Source: Acinetobacter sp. TGL-Y2 (GTDB lineage: Bacteria > Pseudomonadota > Gammaproteobacteria > Pseudomonadales > Moraxellaceae). From it: a DNA stretch of 64,000 nucleotides. The stretch lies in assembly GCF_001612555.1 (NCBI RefSeq), contig NZ_CP015110.1:248001-312000 (forward strand), in the 5' to 3' direction. This document shows, piece by piece, positions 11,083 through 19,905 of the stretch (its first letter is position 1; every line of letters begins with the position of its first letter). Below the pieces are notes generated by a model. That model made no database searches. It had not been told where the DNA came from and was given only the letters and a program-made list of their open reading frames with translations. The position numbers and the translations under genes were made by a program.

Positions 11083-11933
11083 AGAAGTTTCTTTATCTGT
11101 TGATTTTATTTGGCATCATCTGGCTGGTCAAAATTAGCTACGACACGTATTTGCTATCCAAACAGCTCACAGGTATTCAAGAAACCTTACATCAAAGTGA
11201 ACAAAAAAATGCCATGTTGAATGATCAATTGGTGGCTTTACAGCGTGGTACTGTACAACCAGCTACACAACCATTGGATCAAAGTCAAAGTCAAAGTAAA
11301 GTAAGCTCAGCAATTGTATTAGAGACAACGCCGTTTAATCCGACTCTGTTACTTAAACAAGAACTGAGATTGATCCAATTTGCTTTGGATCAGCAGCAAT
11401 ATGTGTACGCTTTAGAGCAGTTGAATCATTTTGATTTTAAAATTGAAGAATATGCGGTGGCAGAAACCTTGAAGCAAACATTGCATCAAGCGGCAGAACA
11501 TGATCGTAAAATGATTCAAAGCTATGTACAGACCCGTCATGCAAAAGTTGCTCAACTGGATGATATTCTTCAACAACTCGACATGAATTTAAAGGCAGAG
11601 CAAAACAATACTGAGCTGAATATGACCAATCCACCCAAAGTCTATTTTTGGCAAAAATGGTTCAAGATCGATCATATTGCTGAGCAAACCCCTGAGTTGA
11701 TGAATCGCAAACTCATCTTAAAAGAGCTACAGGTTCGGGTGCTTTTGGCACAGCAAGCACTCTCAAGTGGACAGTTCTTAGAATATCAAAATATTTTAGA
11801 CTTAATGATTTCAGAATTAGATGCATTGCCAGATCAATTTAGCCAAAAGCTCAAATTAAAACTACAAAACCTGAAGCAAACGCAAATGCAACCTATTCCA
11901 AAGCTGAGCAGTGCTGCGATCTTGGAGTCATAA
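11079..11933 (+). CDS. hemX: HemX-like membrane protein of the heme gene cluster
   Basis: 284 residues. One N-terminal transmembrane segment (residues about 4-20) is followed by a coiled-coil stretch (LTGIQETLHQSEQKNAMLNDQL begins here) and then a helical, periplasmic-looking domain. This is the layout of HemX proteins lying between hemD and hemY in gammaproteobacteria. It has no methyltransferase motif despite the family's usual database title. Its biochemical role is not known. It overlaps hemD by 4 bp and is followed directly by hemY. Assignment rests mostly on position and topology. Confidence 0.7.
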   Translation: MKKFLYLLILFGIIWLVKISYDTYLLSKQLTGIQETLHQSEQKNAMLNDQLVALQRGTVQPATQPLDQSQSQSKVSSAIVLETTPFNPTLLLKQELRLIQFALDQQQYVYALEQLNHFDFKIEEYAVAETLKQTLHQAAEHDRKMIQSYVQTRHAKVAQLDDILQQLDMNLKAEQNNTELNMTNPPKVYFWQKWFKIDHIAEQTPELMNRKLILKELQVRVLLAQQALSSGQFLEYQNILDLMISELDALPDQFSQKLKLKLQNLKQTQMQPIPKLSSAAILES

Positions 11934-11934
11934 C

Positions 11935-13128
11935 ATGAAGCATATTTTTGCGGTGTATGGGTTTATTGGTTTGCTCCTTTTCGCCATTTTAAGTGTGCTC
12001 AGTTATGGCGCAGGTGCAGGTTATCTTTATATTCTATGGCATGGGATACAGATTCAAACCAATATTTGGTTCGTGAGTTTTTTCTTGCTGTTCACGGGTC
12101 TCATTTTTCAAATCGCTTGGCGTTTGATTAAGCGCTATTTAAATCGTGAAAAAAGAAAACTACAGCAGGTCGATCATTTCAATAATTTACATACTTATGA
12201 GCAATTAGGTGTCTTGTGGATTTTGGACGGTGAGGCTGAAAAGCAAGATTTTATCGAGCCGGTATTTGAACCTTCAGGTTTACTTAAAAATATTGTACAA
12301 GCACGTGGTTTGACCAAAAATGCACATTTTGCTGAAGCATTGAACCTGCTGCAGCAAAGTCCTGCAGATGCTTTTGAGTTGGCTGAAATTCAGCGGATTG
12401 AAATCTTCTTGGCCCAAGGAGATGCTGAGCAAGCACTGACCCATCTGGAGTTTCTGCATGGGCATGATTTATCGCCGTGGCTACATGATCTCTCCGATAT
12501 TTATCAGCAGCGCATGAATGATTTATGGGGGCGATTTGCTGTGTTATTCCCATGGGAATATTTACGTGCAACGCAGTATGGTCATTTAGAATATCAAGCC
12601 AAGCAGTTGTGGCTGTCTCGATTATTAAGTGAATTCGATCATGCATCGACAGATCAATGGCAATTGCTGATTGAGCGTTATCATCTACAAGAAGAGCAGA
12701 TTCAAACTGCACCTTTTGAAATTAAAACGCTATGGCTTAAGTTATTATTTCGCATGCCTGAAATGGCAGAAAGTCATCGTATTTTGGCCATTGGATTATT
12801 AGAAGAAAGCTTTGATCAAGAGGTATTTTATTTATGGTTCCAGCAGCAATTACTCAAACAAGTACCTCATTATACGTCTATCGAACAGCAGATTAATCAC
12901 TTAGAACTTAAATATCCGAGCTTACCGGTGTTTAGTTTTGCACTGTGGCATATTTATATGGAAACTGGACGTGAAACTCAAGCAGAAACATTATTATCGC
13001 TTTATCCAGATAATATTTTAATGAATTACCTAAGAATTAAATCAACATTAAATGGGGATGTATCTTTGATTCAGCAGTTAAATACTGTGTTTGAAAAAGA
13101 TGCCAATTTTATTCAAGTTAAAATATGA
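11935..13128 (+). CDS. hemY: HemY-like TPR membrane protein
   Basis: 397 residues. Two transmembrane segments at the N-terminus (residues about 4-30 and 45-65) precede a long helical region with TPR-like repeats (for example HFAEALNLLQQSPADAFELAE). This matches the HemY N-terminal family found after hemD/hemX. The start at 11935 has GGAG 7 nt upstream and follows the hemX stop by one base. HemY of this type is not protoporphyrinogen oxidase. It is a membrane protein linked to heme synthesis by position. It overlaps the next gene by 4 bp. Confidence 0.82.
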   Translation: MKHIFAVYGFIGLLLFAILSVLSYGAGAGYLYILWHGIQIQTNIWFVSFFLLFTGLIFQIAWRLIKRYLNREKRKLQQVDHFNNLHTYEQLGVLWILDGEAEKQDFIEPVFEPSGLLKNIVQARGLTKNAHFAEALNLLQQSPADAFELAEIQRIEIFLAQGDAEQALTHLEFLHGHDLSPWLHDLSDIYQQRMNDLWGRFAVLFPWEYLRATQYGHLEYQAKQLWLSRLLSEFDHASTDQWQLLIERYHLQEEQIQTAPFEIKTLWLKLLFRMPEMAESHRILAIGLLEESFDQEVFYLWFQQQLLKQVPHYTSIEQQINHLELKYPSLPVFSFALWHIYMETGRETQAETLLSLYPDNILMNYLRIKSTLNGDVSLIQQLNTVFEKDANFIQVKI

Positions 13129-13568
13129 GTATACGTATGCAATATTTAAGTCAATTCCCCGTGGTACACGAGCAGAAAGTGGCTTGGGGTGATATGGATG
13201 CATTTGGGCATGTCAATAATGTGATGTATTATCGTTATATTGAAAGTGCACGGATTCGCTATTTTGAACATTTAAATCTTTTAGGTCGGGATGTAAATAC
13301 AGTGGTGGCATCGAGTCAGTGTAAATATATTAAACCAGTTTTTTATCCAGATACCTTAAGTGTAGGTGCATGTGTCGTTGAGCTTCGAAATTCTGCGATG
13401 CGTATGGAGTATTCACTATATAGCCACGCTCAAGCCCAAGTTGTGGCGACAGGTGAGGCCGTTGTGGTCTTTGTAGATCAAGTTCAAATGAATAAAACCT
13501 TAATCCCTAATGATATTCGAGAAAGTATTATTCAGTTAGAGAAAAAATTAGGTCGTGATTTAATATAA
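13125..13568 (+). CDS. Acyl-CoA thioesterase, 4HBT/YbgC hotdog family
   Basis: 147 residues, one hotdog domain. The active-site block VAWGDMDAFGHVNNVMYYRY (residues 19-38) carries the catalytic aspartate of the 4-hydroxybenzoyl-CoA thioesterase family. Such enzymes hydrolyse short or medium acyl-CoAs; the substrate here cannot be told from sequence. The ATG overlaps the hemY stop, so the gene is the last cistron of the hemC-hemD-hemX-hemY operon. It is not a tol-pal ybgC by context. Confidence 0.88.
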   Translation: MSIRMQYLSQFPVVHEQKVAWGDMDAFGHVNNVMYYRYIESARIRYFEHLNLLGRDVNTVVASSQCKYIKPVFYPDTLSVGACVVELRNSAMRMEYSLYSHAQAQVVATGEAVVVFVDQVQMNKTLIPNDIRESIIQLEKKLGRDLI

Positions 13569-13708
13569 TTTAAGCAGGAAATGATTTAAATTTTTTGTTT
13601 ATTTATGTGTATTGTTAAAAAAGTGCGTTGCGTAATTTATTTAATAAAAATATGATGGCAACGAAATTATTTTCTAATAATTATTAATTATTTTTTGGAG
13701 TATAGGTA

Positions 13709-14032
13709 ATGCCAGATATCAGTAATCTATCCGTTGAAGAGTTGAAAAAGTTAACAGCTCAAGCTGAAGCACTGATTGAATCAAAGAAAGATGAAGCAGT
13801 GGAAGAAGCCTACAATCAAATTATTAAGATTGCAGAATCTGCGGGTATGACCTTAGAGCAGTTCATTGAATACGGTTCGCATAAACGTAAGAAAACCACA
13901 CGTAAAGCAGTTGAGCCACGTTACCGCAATAAAAGTAACAGTGCTGAGACGTGGACTGGTCGCGGTAAACAACCCCGTTGGTTGGTCGCTCAACTTGATA
14001 AAGGTGCAAAATTAGAAGATTTCCTAATCTAA
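13709..14032 (+). CDS. hns: H-NS family nucleoid-associated protein
   Basis: 107 residues. The N-terminal half is a coiled-coil oligomerisation region (SVEELKKLTAQAEALIESKK and on). The C-terminal half has a basic linker KRKKTTRKAVEPRY and the DNA-binding block ETWTGRGKQPRWLVAQL, the T-G-R-G-x-x-P-x-W motif of H-NS/BpH3-type proteins. It silences AT-rich, often foreign DNA. GGAG stands 9 nt upstream. The 140 bp upstream are very AT-rich, which suits autorepression. A strong terminator follows. Confidence 0.93.
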   Translation: MPDISNLSVEELKKLTAQAEALIESKKDEAVEEAYNQIIKIAESAGMTLEQFIEYGSHKRKKTTRKAVEPRYRNKSNSAETWTGRGKQPRWLVAQLDKGAKLEDFLI

Positions 14033-14068
14033 TTTCATCTTTCTGTCATTGAACAGATCTAAGATTAA

Positions 14069-14098
14069 AAAAACCAAGCCAAATCGCTTGGTTTTTTT
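14069..14098 (+). terminator. Rho-independent terminator after hns
   Basis: Stem AAAAACCAAGC / GCTTGGTTTTT, loop CAAATC, continuing T run. Confidence 0.92.
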
Positions 14099-14174
14099 AT
14101 AAGTGAATTGGAGATGTTGAAAATATATGCATAATAGCGATTGGAGATGCTTTTCATTTCCCAAGGAAGAATAA

Positions 14175-14204
14175 ATGAAAATAATGGTAAGAGCAGGATG
14201 GTAA
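14175..14204 (+). CDS. Possible nine-residue leader ORF coupled to gspN
   Basis: ATG 14175 encodes MKIMVRAGW and stops with TAA at 14202-14204. It has the best ribosome binding site of the area (AAGGAAG, 6 nt upstream). Its last codons overlap the gspN ATG at 14198 in another frame, which is the geometry of translational coupling. It may be chance; no homologue is known to me. Confidence 0.35.
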   Translation: MKIMVRAGW

Positions 14205-14941
14205 AAAAATCAAAACGCTTGTTGTGGTGGGGCACAGCAGTCATCGCATTTCTGATCTTTGTACTTTTACAAATTCCAGCATCTTGGTTGATTTCTAAGT
14301 TTTATAAAAATAATCAAACGCTGCAAAATGTCAGTGGAAATATTTGGCAAGGTCAAGCTGACTGGAAGAAAGGTAAGCTGCGTGGTTCTGTGACATGGAA
14401 AACGCGTCCTTTGGATTTAATCTTGTTTCGAGTTGGGGCAGATCTTGAGATTCATAGCGGACAAACCCAGTTGAGTGGCGTAATCGGCTATGGCTTAGGT
14501 AAAAAAATTGTGGTTAAACAGATGCAGGGTCAGATTTCTCCAGACACGCTTAAAAGTGTGGTGAATTGGCAATGGCCAGCCAATCCCATTCAGTTGAATG
14601 ATGTGCAGTTTAACTTTAAGCCCGAACAGGGGTTCTCAAAAGCCGATGGTGCATTGCAATGGGCGGGGGGCGCACTGATCTATCAATTTGCTCAGCGTCA
14701 AGACCGTATGGATATGCCGTCTTTGCTCGCGAAAGTGTCCGATGAATCTGGCAAGTTAAGTTTAAATCTTCAAGATCAACGTGGTCAAAAAATGGCGAAC
14801 TTGAGCTTGGATTCTACTCTTATGCTCGATGTACAGTTGACCCAGCGTTTATTGCAAAATATTCCTTCATATAGCGGTAAAGCGGGACTTGATACCTATG
14901 TGGTCAGTTCTCGGCAGCCTTTGCTTGGTGGAGGATTTTAA
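14198..14941 (+). CDS. gspN: Type II secretion system protein N
   Basis: About 247 residues from ATG 14198. A single N-terminal transmembrane segment (LLWWGTAVIAFLIFVLLQI) is followed by ASWLISKF and NVSGNIWQGQADW, the GspN family hallmark, then a beta-rich periplasmic domain. GspN is an accessory inner-membrane component of the type II secretion machine. An open frame extends upstream to TTG 14141. I prefer 14198 because the family starts with a short basic stretch before the membrane helix. The stop shares one base with the gspC start. Confidence 0.88.
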   Translation: MVKKSKRLLWWGTAVIAFLIFVLLQIPASWLISKFYKNNQTLQNVSGNIWQGQADWKKGKLRGSVTWKTRPLDLILFRVGADLEIHSGQTQLSGVIGYGLGKKIVVKQMQGQISPDTLKSVVNWQWPANPIQLNDVQFNFKPEQGFSKADGALQWAGGALIYQFAQRQDRMDMPSLLAKVSDESGKLSLNLQDQRGQKMANLSLDSTLMLDVQLTQRLLQNIPSYSGKAGLDTYVVSSRQPLLGGGF

Positions 14942-15825
14942 TGAATGCATTTAAAGATAAATTTACTCAAATATCTTGGCAGCATACCGATCGTTTAGCG
15001 CCATTCGTTTTATTGCTGCTGATTTTAGTTTTGTGTTGGAAGTTGGCCTCACTGTTTTGGTGGGTGGTTGCACCGCCTCAAGTTTTGCAAGCTGAACAAG
15101 TTGCTTTGGGGTCACAGCAGCCTCAAGTACCTAATATTTCTAGTTTTTCATTATTTCAGGAAGCTGGAGCGACTGCTTCAAATGCAGATGCTAATCTCGT
15201 TTTGGTATTGCAGGGCGTGATTGTGGCATCACCGCGTTCAAATTCTTCAGCGGTGATTAAAGTCAATGAGGTTGCGGATCGTTATGTGCTTGGACAAACC
15301 TTGGAAGGCAGTTCTTTGCAGTTGGCGGAAGTGTATTGGGATCGTGTGGTGCTCAGTCAGGGCGGCGGGGCAACGCGAGAGCTTCAATTTTCAGGTATTG
15401 AAAATTTAAATCAGCCGATGGTGCCAGAACAAAACGGCTCATTACCAAACAACTCAATGCAAAACAATTCGCTGCCGTCAAATAATGCTCAACCCTCCAA
15501 TCCTACTGCGCCAATGCAAAATTCCAATCAAAATGCGTTGGGTCAAGCAATTGACAAAATACAAGAAAATCGTGATCAGTATTTAAAGGGTTTAGGCGTG
15601 AATACTACAGGTGGGCAGGGCTATGAAGTCACCGATCAAACACCTGCGGCACTGCGTAATAAATTTGGACTACGTTCAGGAGATCGCATTCTTTCTTTAA
15701 ATGGACAAGTGGTCGGTCAAGGACAAAGCGATGTACAACTGCTAGAACAAGCTAAAAAAGAAGGCAAAGTAAGAATTGAAGTGAAACGTGGTGATCAGGT
15801 GATGACCTTTCAACAAGAATTGTAA
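14941..15825 (+). CDS. gspC: Type II secretion system protein C
   Basis: 294 residues. One transmembrane helix (residues about 21-45), then the homology region (SFSLFQEAG to LVLQGVIVASPRSNSSAVI) that contacts the secretin GspD. After a low-complexity N/Q/P/S linker (about residues 160-200) comes a C-terminal PDZ domain, with KFGLRSGDRILSLNGQVV near residue 245. GspC links the inner-membrane platform to the secretin and helps choose cargo. It starts inside the gspN stop codon and is followed by gspD. Confidence 0.93.
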   Translation: MNAFKDKFTQISWQHTDRLAPFVLLLLILVLCWKLASLFWWVVAPPQVLQAEQVALGSQQPQVPNISSFSLFQEAGATASNADANLVLVLQGVIVASPRSNSSAVIKVNEVADRYVLGQTLEGSSLQLAEVYWDRVVLSQGGGATRELQFSGIENLNQPMVPEQNGSLPNNSMQNNSLPSNNAQPSNPTAPMQNSNQNALGQAIDKIQENRDQYLKGLGVNTTGGQGYEVTDQTPAALRNKFGLRSGDRILSLNGQVVGQGQSDVQLLEQAKKEGKVRIEVKRGDQVMTFQQEL

Positions 15826-15865
15826 ACCTGTAAAGTACAGACAATACTAGGAAATATAATAAGTT

Positions 15866-18142
15866 ATGGATTTTTTGAATCAGCATCGGTCACTTTGGGC
15901 ATGGGTTGCAGCAGCACCTGTTTTGGCAGCTATGAGCATGCCCGCTCAGGCACAGACGTGGAAAATTAATCTACGGGATGCTGATCTCACAGCGTTTATC
16001 AATGAAGTGGCGGACATTACTGGGAAAAACTTTGCAGTCGATCCGCGGGTACGCGGCAACGTCACCGTGATTTCCAACAAAGCGCTGAATAAAAATGAAG
16101 TCTACGATTTATTTTTAGGCGTTTTAAACGTCAATGGTGTGGTGGCTGTTCCTTCAGGTAATACCATTCGCTTAGTTCCTGATAGCAATGTGAAGAATTC
16201 AGGTGTGCCGTATGATCCTTCTCGAAATGCGCGGGGTGATCAAGTCGTCACACGCGTGATTTGGTTAGAAAACACCAATCCGAATGATTTGATTCCAGCT
16301 TTAAGACCTTTAATGCCGCAGTTCGCGCATCTTGCTGCCATTCAGGGCACCAATGCGTTAATTGTGTCAGATCGTGCGAGTAATATTATTCAGCTGGAAA
16401 CCTTGATCCGAAATTTGGATGGAACAGGGCAAAATGACATTGAAGCGGTCAATTTACAATCGAGTCAGGCTGAAGAAGTGATTGCGCTGCTTGAAACCAT
16501 GTCATCTACAGGTTCCTCAAAAGATTTATCGGGGTCACGGGTGCGTATTGTCGCTGATGCACGCACCAATCGAATTTTGATTAAAGGCGATACAGGCACA
16601 CGCAAGCGCATTCGCCAAATGGTTGAAATGCTCGATGTACCTTCGGCAGATCGGTTAGGGGGATTAAAAGTCTTTAAACTCAAATATGCCAGCGCCAAAA
16701 GTTTGGCAGAAATATTACAAGGTTTGGTCACGGGTCAAGCGGTGAACTCAGCTACGGATTCAAATACCAGTCAAAATAACAATATAGCCGGCACACTGAA
16801 TAATTCGAATAGTTCAAATTCAGGCTCGGGTGGTTCAACTATTTCCACACCTGCCATTAATCTGAACAACAGTAGCAATCAAAGCAATAAAAATAGCATT
16901 ACCAGCTTTAATGGTAATGGTGTGAGTATTATTGCAGACAACTCCCAAAATGCGCTGGTGGTGAAAGCTGAACCACAGCTCATGCGTGAAATTGAATCTG
17001 CGATTCAACAGCTCGATATGCGCCGTGAGCAAGTACTGATTGAAGCGGCAATTATAGAAGTGGCAGGCAATGACGCGGATCAGTTGGGGGTGCAGTGGGC
17101 ACTCGGTGACTTAAGCAGCGGAGTCGGTCTAATTAACTTCTCCAATGTGGGCGCGAATCTGACCAGTTTGGCATCGGGTTATTTAAGTGGTGGTGCGGCG
17201 GGTTTAGGCGCAGCATTGGCAGGAAATAAAAATGGCGTAGGTAGTTCGTTGGTGCTGGGTGATTATCGTGAAGGCAGTGATGGTTCACGTAAGTTATACG
17301 GCGCTTTAATTCAAGCCTTAAAAAGTAACACCAAATCCAATCTGCTCTCTACGCCCTCGATTGTGACTTTAGACAATGAAGAAGCTTATATTGTGGTCGG
17401 ACAAAACGTGCCCTTTGTGACGGGTTCGGTTTCAACCACAGGTGGGAATGTTAACCCGTATACCTCTGTAGAGCGTAAGGATGTGGGTGTGACACTCAAA
17501 GTCATTCCCCATGTGGGTGAGGGCGGTACGGTTCGTTTAGAAGTCGAGCAAGAAGTTTCCGCGGTTGCGGCAGATCGTGGTCAGGCACAAGATTTGGTGA
17601 CCAGTAAACGTGCCATTAAAACATCGGTACTTGCTGAGCATGGTCAGACTGTCGTCTTGGGTGGATTGATTTCAGACAACAGTATGCATAGCCGTGAGTC
17701 TCTTCCGGGACTGGGTTCAATACCGGGTATTGGTCGCTTGTTCCGTTCAGACAACAAGAGCAATGAAAAGCGCAATCTTTTGGTGTTCATTCATCCGACC
17801 ATTATTGGAGATAATGCAGATGTAAGACGTTTAGCGCAGCAGCGTTATGATCGTCTGTATAGTCTGCAATTGGCTATGGATAAAGACGGAAGTTTCTCAA
17901 AACTTCCAGATCAGGTTGAAGATGTTTATCAACAACGGTTGCCATTGACCTCACCAATTAAAACCGCAGAAAAGCCAGTGACTTATCAGCGTGTGCCATC
18001 GGGTGGTACTCAAACTGAAGCAGTGGTCACAACGCCAGTTGCCATAGAAGCACCAGTGGTTCAGCAGTCGGTTGTGCCTAAGCAGGGGGTAGAGAAAACC
18101 AAAAATACCGTGACCACCACCACCTTGCGTGCAGTTCCATAA
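15866..18142 (+). CDS. gspD: Type II secretion system secretin GspD
   Basis: 758 residues. The signal peptide ends at PAQAQTWKIN. N0 to N3 domains follow (LRDADLTAFINEVADITGKN opens N0), with an unusually Asn/Ser/Gly-rich loop at about residues 290-345. Then comes the secretin core with VPFVTGSVSTTGG, the VGVTLKVIPHV block and the C-terminal LVFIHPTII. The last 60 residues are a Pro/Thr/Val-rich tail. GspD forms the outer-membrane gate for folded exoproteins. The rest of the gsp genes are not in the window, so the machine is encoded at scattered loci. Confidence 0.96.
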   Translation: MDFLNQHRSLWAWVAAAPVLAAMSMPAQAQTWKINLRDADLTAFINEVADITGKNFAVDPRVRGNVTVISNKALNKNEVYDLFLGVLNVNGVVAVPSGNTIRLVPDSNVKNSGVPYDPSRNARGDQVVTRVIWLENTNPNDLIPALRPLMPQFAHLAAIQGTNALIVSDRASNIIQLETLIRNLDGTGQNDIEAVNLQSSQAEEVIALLETMSSTGSSKDLSGSRVRIVADARTNRILIKGDTGTRKRIRQMVEMLDVPSADRLGGLKVFKLKYASAKSLAEILQGLVTGQAVNSATDSNTSQNNNIAGTLNNSNSSNSGSGGSTISTPAINLNNSSNQSNKNSITSFNGNGVSIIADNSQNALVVKAEPQLMREIESAIQQLDMRREQVLIEAAIIEVAGNDADQLGVQWALGDLSSGVGLINFSNVGANLTSLASGYLSGGAAGLGAALAGNKNGVGSSLVLGDYREGSDGSRKLYGALIQALKSNTKSNLLSTPSIVTLDNEEAYIVVGQNVPFVTGSVSTTGGNVNPYTSVERKDVGVTLKVIPHVGEGGTVRLEVEQEVSAVAADRGQAQDLVTSKRAIKTSVLAEHGQTVVLGGLISDNSMHSRESLPGLGSIPGIGRLFRSDNKSNEKRNLLVFIHPTIIGDNADVRRLAQQRYDRLYSLQLAMDKDGSFSKLPDQVEDVYQQRLPLTSPIKTAEKPVTYQRVPSGGTQTEAVVTTPVAIEAPVVQQSVVPKQGVEKTKNTVTTTTLRAVP

Positions 18143-18218
18143 CAGTCAACGCATAGAAATATGACAATGCCATGTTAAGATTATTTAGATATTAATATTG
18201 GGTAATGGGTAGATCATC

Positions 18219-19043
18219 ATGACTTGGAAGTTACAAACCATCACAGGCGAGTTCACCGGAACCGAAGTCAGTATTGAGCGTGATATGTTGGTCGGTCGTC
18301 ATCAGGATGCTGATTTACTAATTCAATCTGCGGATATTTCACGTCGTCATGCGGCATTTTTATTAAAAGAAAAAGCACTTTGGGTGCAGGATCTCAAATC
18401 ATCAAACGGTACATTCGTCAATGACTTGCGTATCGAGCATGAAACCTTATTAAAGCAAGGTGATATTGTACAGTTTGCCAGTCACAAATTTTCTGTACTT
18501 GAGCCTGCGGTTGAGGCAAAGCCTATTGACTTGCCAAAGCGCGTTCAACTTGAAACCGTTACTCTAGCAGCGGCGGAATCAGCGCCCGTCGTCAGCCCTG
18601 AAGTTGTTGTCGACAGTCAGCCTGTACCGTCTGTGTCAATTCCCGCTGAGCCGATTTTAGCTGAGTCAATTCAACAGCCTTCAGAAGCCATTGCGACTTC
18701 TGAAACTGCACAAATTGAACCGCAAATTGAAGCACAAGTGGAAAAAACAGCATCTCAGACAATGGCAGATCAAGGCATGCTGGATCTTAAAGAGCGTGAT
18801 GCAAATGTGCAATTAAACCGTGATGGCATGCCGCAAAGTGTGGGCGTTCCAAAACCAGCACCTATTCCTGAAGGTGTCGATATTCATGCGGTGAAACCGA
18901 TTGGAGATGATTTAAATCGTATGGATGTTCCTCCACACTGCGCAAGCAAAGAAGAAGAGACGCAAAAAAATGCCTCTATTGGTTTGATGGCACTCATTGT
19001 ATTGGTGATTGTGGCAATGATTGCTTGGTATATTTTCCAATAA
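18219..19043 (+). CDS. FHA-domain protein with C-terminal membrane anchor
   Basis: 274 residues. An N-terminal forkhead-associated domain (residues about 20-95) has the phospho-threonine-binding pattern: VGRHQDADLLI, SRRHA, SSNGTFVN. A long Pro/Glu/Ala-rich linker follows, then one transmembrane segment at the very end (IGLMALIVLVIVAMIAWYIF). FHA domains read phosphothreonine; the partner here is unknown. It lies just after gspD but with its own spacing of 76 bp. No kinase gene is adjacent. The tail-anchor topology would place the FHA domain in the cytoplasm. Confidence 0.85.
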   Translation: MTWKLQTITGEFTGTEVSIERDMLVGRHQDADLLIQSADISRRHAAFLLKEKALWVQDLKSSNGTFVNDLRIEHETLLKQGDIVQFASHKFSVLEPAVEAKPIDLPKRVQLETVTLAAAESAPVVSPEVVVDSQPVPSVSIPAEPILAESIQQPSEAIATSETAQIEPQIEAQVEKTASQTMADQGMLDLKERDANVQLNRDGMPQSVGVPKPAPIPEGVDIHAVKPIGDDLNRMDVPPHCASKEEETQKNASIGLMALIVLVIVAMIAWYIFQ

Positions 19044-19064
19044 GCCTGATGAACCCTTTGGGTT

Positions 19065-19088
19065 AAGGCATGCTTTCGCATGCCTTTT
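19065..19088 (+). terminator. Weak terminator between the FHA gene and gph
   Basis: Strong 9-bp stem AAGGCATGC / GCATGCCTT with loop TTTC, followed by only a few T. It may reduce rather than stop read-through. Confidence 0.55.
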
Positions 19089-19106
19089 ATGTTTTAAGGA
19101 TTAAAA

Positions 19107-19778
19107 ATGAATATTGCTCGATTGGCTGAACGTGATTTATTGCTGTTTGATTTGGATGGAACTTTGGTGGATTCTGCCTTTGATTTATATCGTGCCATGA
19201 ATATCACTTTGGGTGTGCTCGCGCTTCCAAGGGTAACAGAGCAACAAGTACGTAATTGGATTGGTAAAGGGACGTCTTTATTCTGTGAAAGTGTCTTGAA
19301 ACACATCGAGGGCGGTATAGAGCCAGCTCAGCATCAATTACTGCTGAGTACTTTTTTAGACATTTACAATGCCGATCCGTGTGTCGACACCAAACCATTT
19401 GCGGGCATTCTTGAGTTTTTAGAATGGGGCGTAGCGAATAAAAAGACCATGGTCTGTGTGACCAATAAGCCAGAACTGCCTGCACGAAAAATTTTAGAAG
19501 TATTGAATATGGATCACTACTTTGTCGATGTCGTAGGGGGAGATCGTTTTGAAGTACGTAAGCCTGATCCTAAGCCATTATTGCACTGTGTTGAGGCTTT
19601 TCATTCAAGTCTGGATAAAACCTTAATGTTTGGTGACTCAAGTAATGATGTCGAAGCAGCAAGACGTGCGGGTATCGATTGTATTGTGGTCAGCTATGGC
19701 TATAATCATGGTGAAGACATTCAGCTCTGCCAACCCCAACAGATTGTGGATGATGTGCGTGAATTGTTGACTGAATGA
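19107..19778 (+). CDS. gph: Phosphoglycolate phosphatase (HAD family)
   Basis: 223 residues. HAD motif I is LLFDLDGTLVDSAFD (nucleophile D in DLDGT), motif II is in VCVTNKPE, and motif III/IV is RKPDPKPLL then FGDSSNDVEAARRAG. A helical cap lies between motifs I and II. Gph removes phosphate from 2-phosphoglycolate arising from DNA repair. A gph-trpE neighbourhood is common in related gammaproteobacteria, which supports gph over other HAD enzymes. Confidence 0.88.
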   Translation: MNIARLAERDLLLFDLDGTLVDSAFDLYRAMNITLGVLALPRVTEQQVRNWIGKGTSLFCESVLKHIEGGIEPAQHQLLLSTFLDIYNADPCVDTKPFAGILEFLEWGVANKKTMVCVTNKPELPARKILEVLNMDHYFVDVVGGDRFEVRKPDPKPLLHCVEAFHSSLDKTLMFGDSSNDVEAARRAGIDCIVVSYGYNHGEDIQLCQPQQIVDDVRELLTE

Positions 19779-19818
19779 TTCAAAAAAATTTAAAGAATAT
19801 TGTAGAAAGGGAAGAGGG

Positions 19819-19869
19819 ATGAACAGTTATAACGTTTTTCGATGGCGTTGCTCGTTTGAGTATTTTTAA
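19819..19869 (+). CDS. Possible aromatic-rich leader ORF upstream of trpE
   Basis: ATG 19819 encodes a 16-residue peptide, MNSYNVFRWRCSFEYF, with AAGGGAAGAGGG immediately upstream. Six of 16 residues are aromatic (Y, F, W, F, Y, F), including one Trp. It ends 36 bases before trpE. There are no tandem Trp codons and no intrinsic terminator follows, so classical attenuation is not evident. Confidence 0.4.
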   Translation: MNSYNVFRWRCSFEYF

Positions 19870-19905
19870 TCACGTTGCACTATCGAAAACTTAAGAGAAT
19901 TCCTC

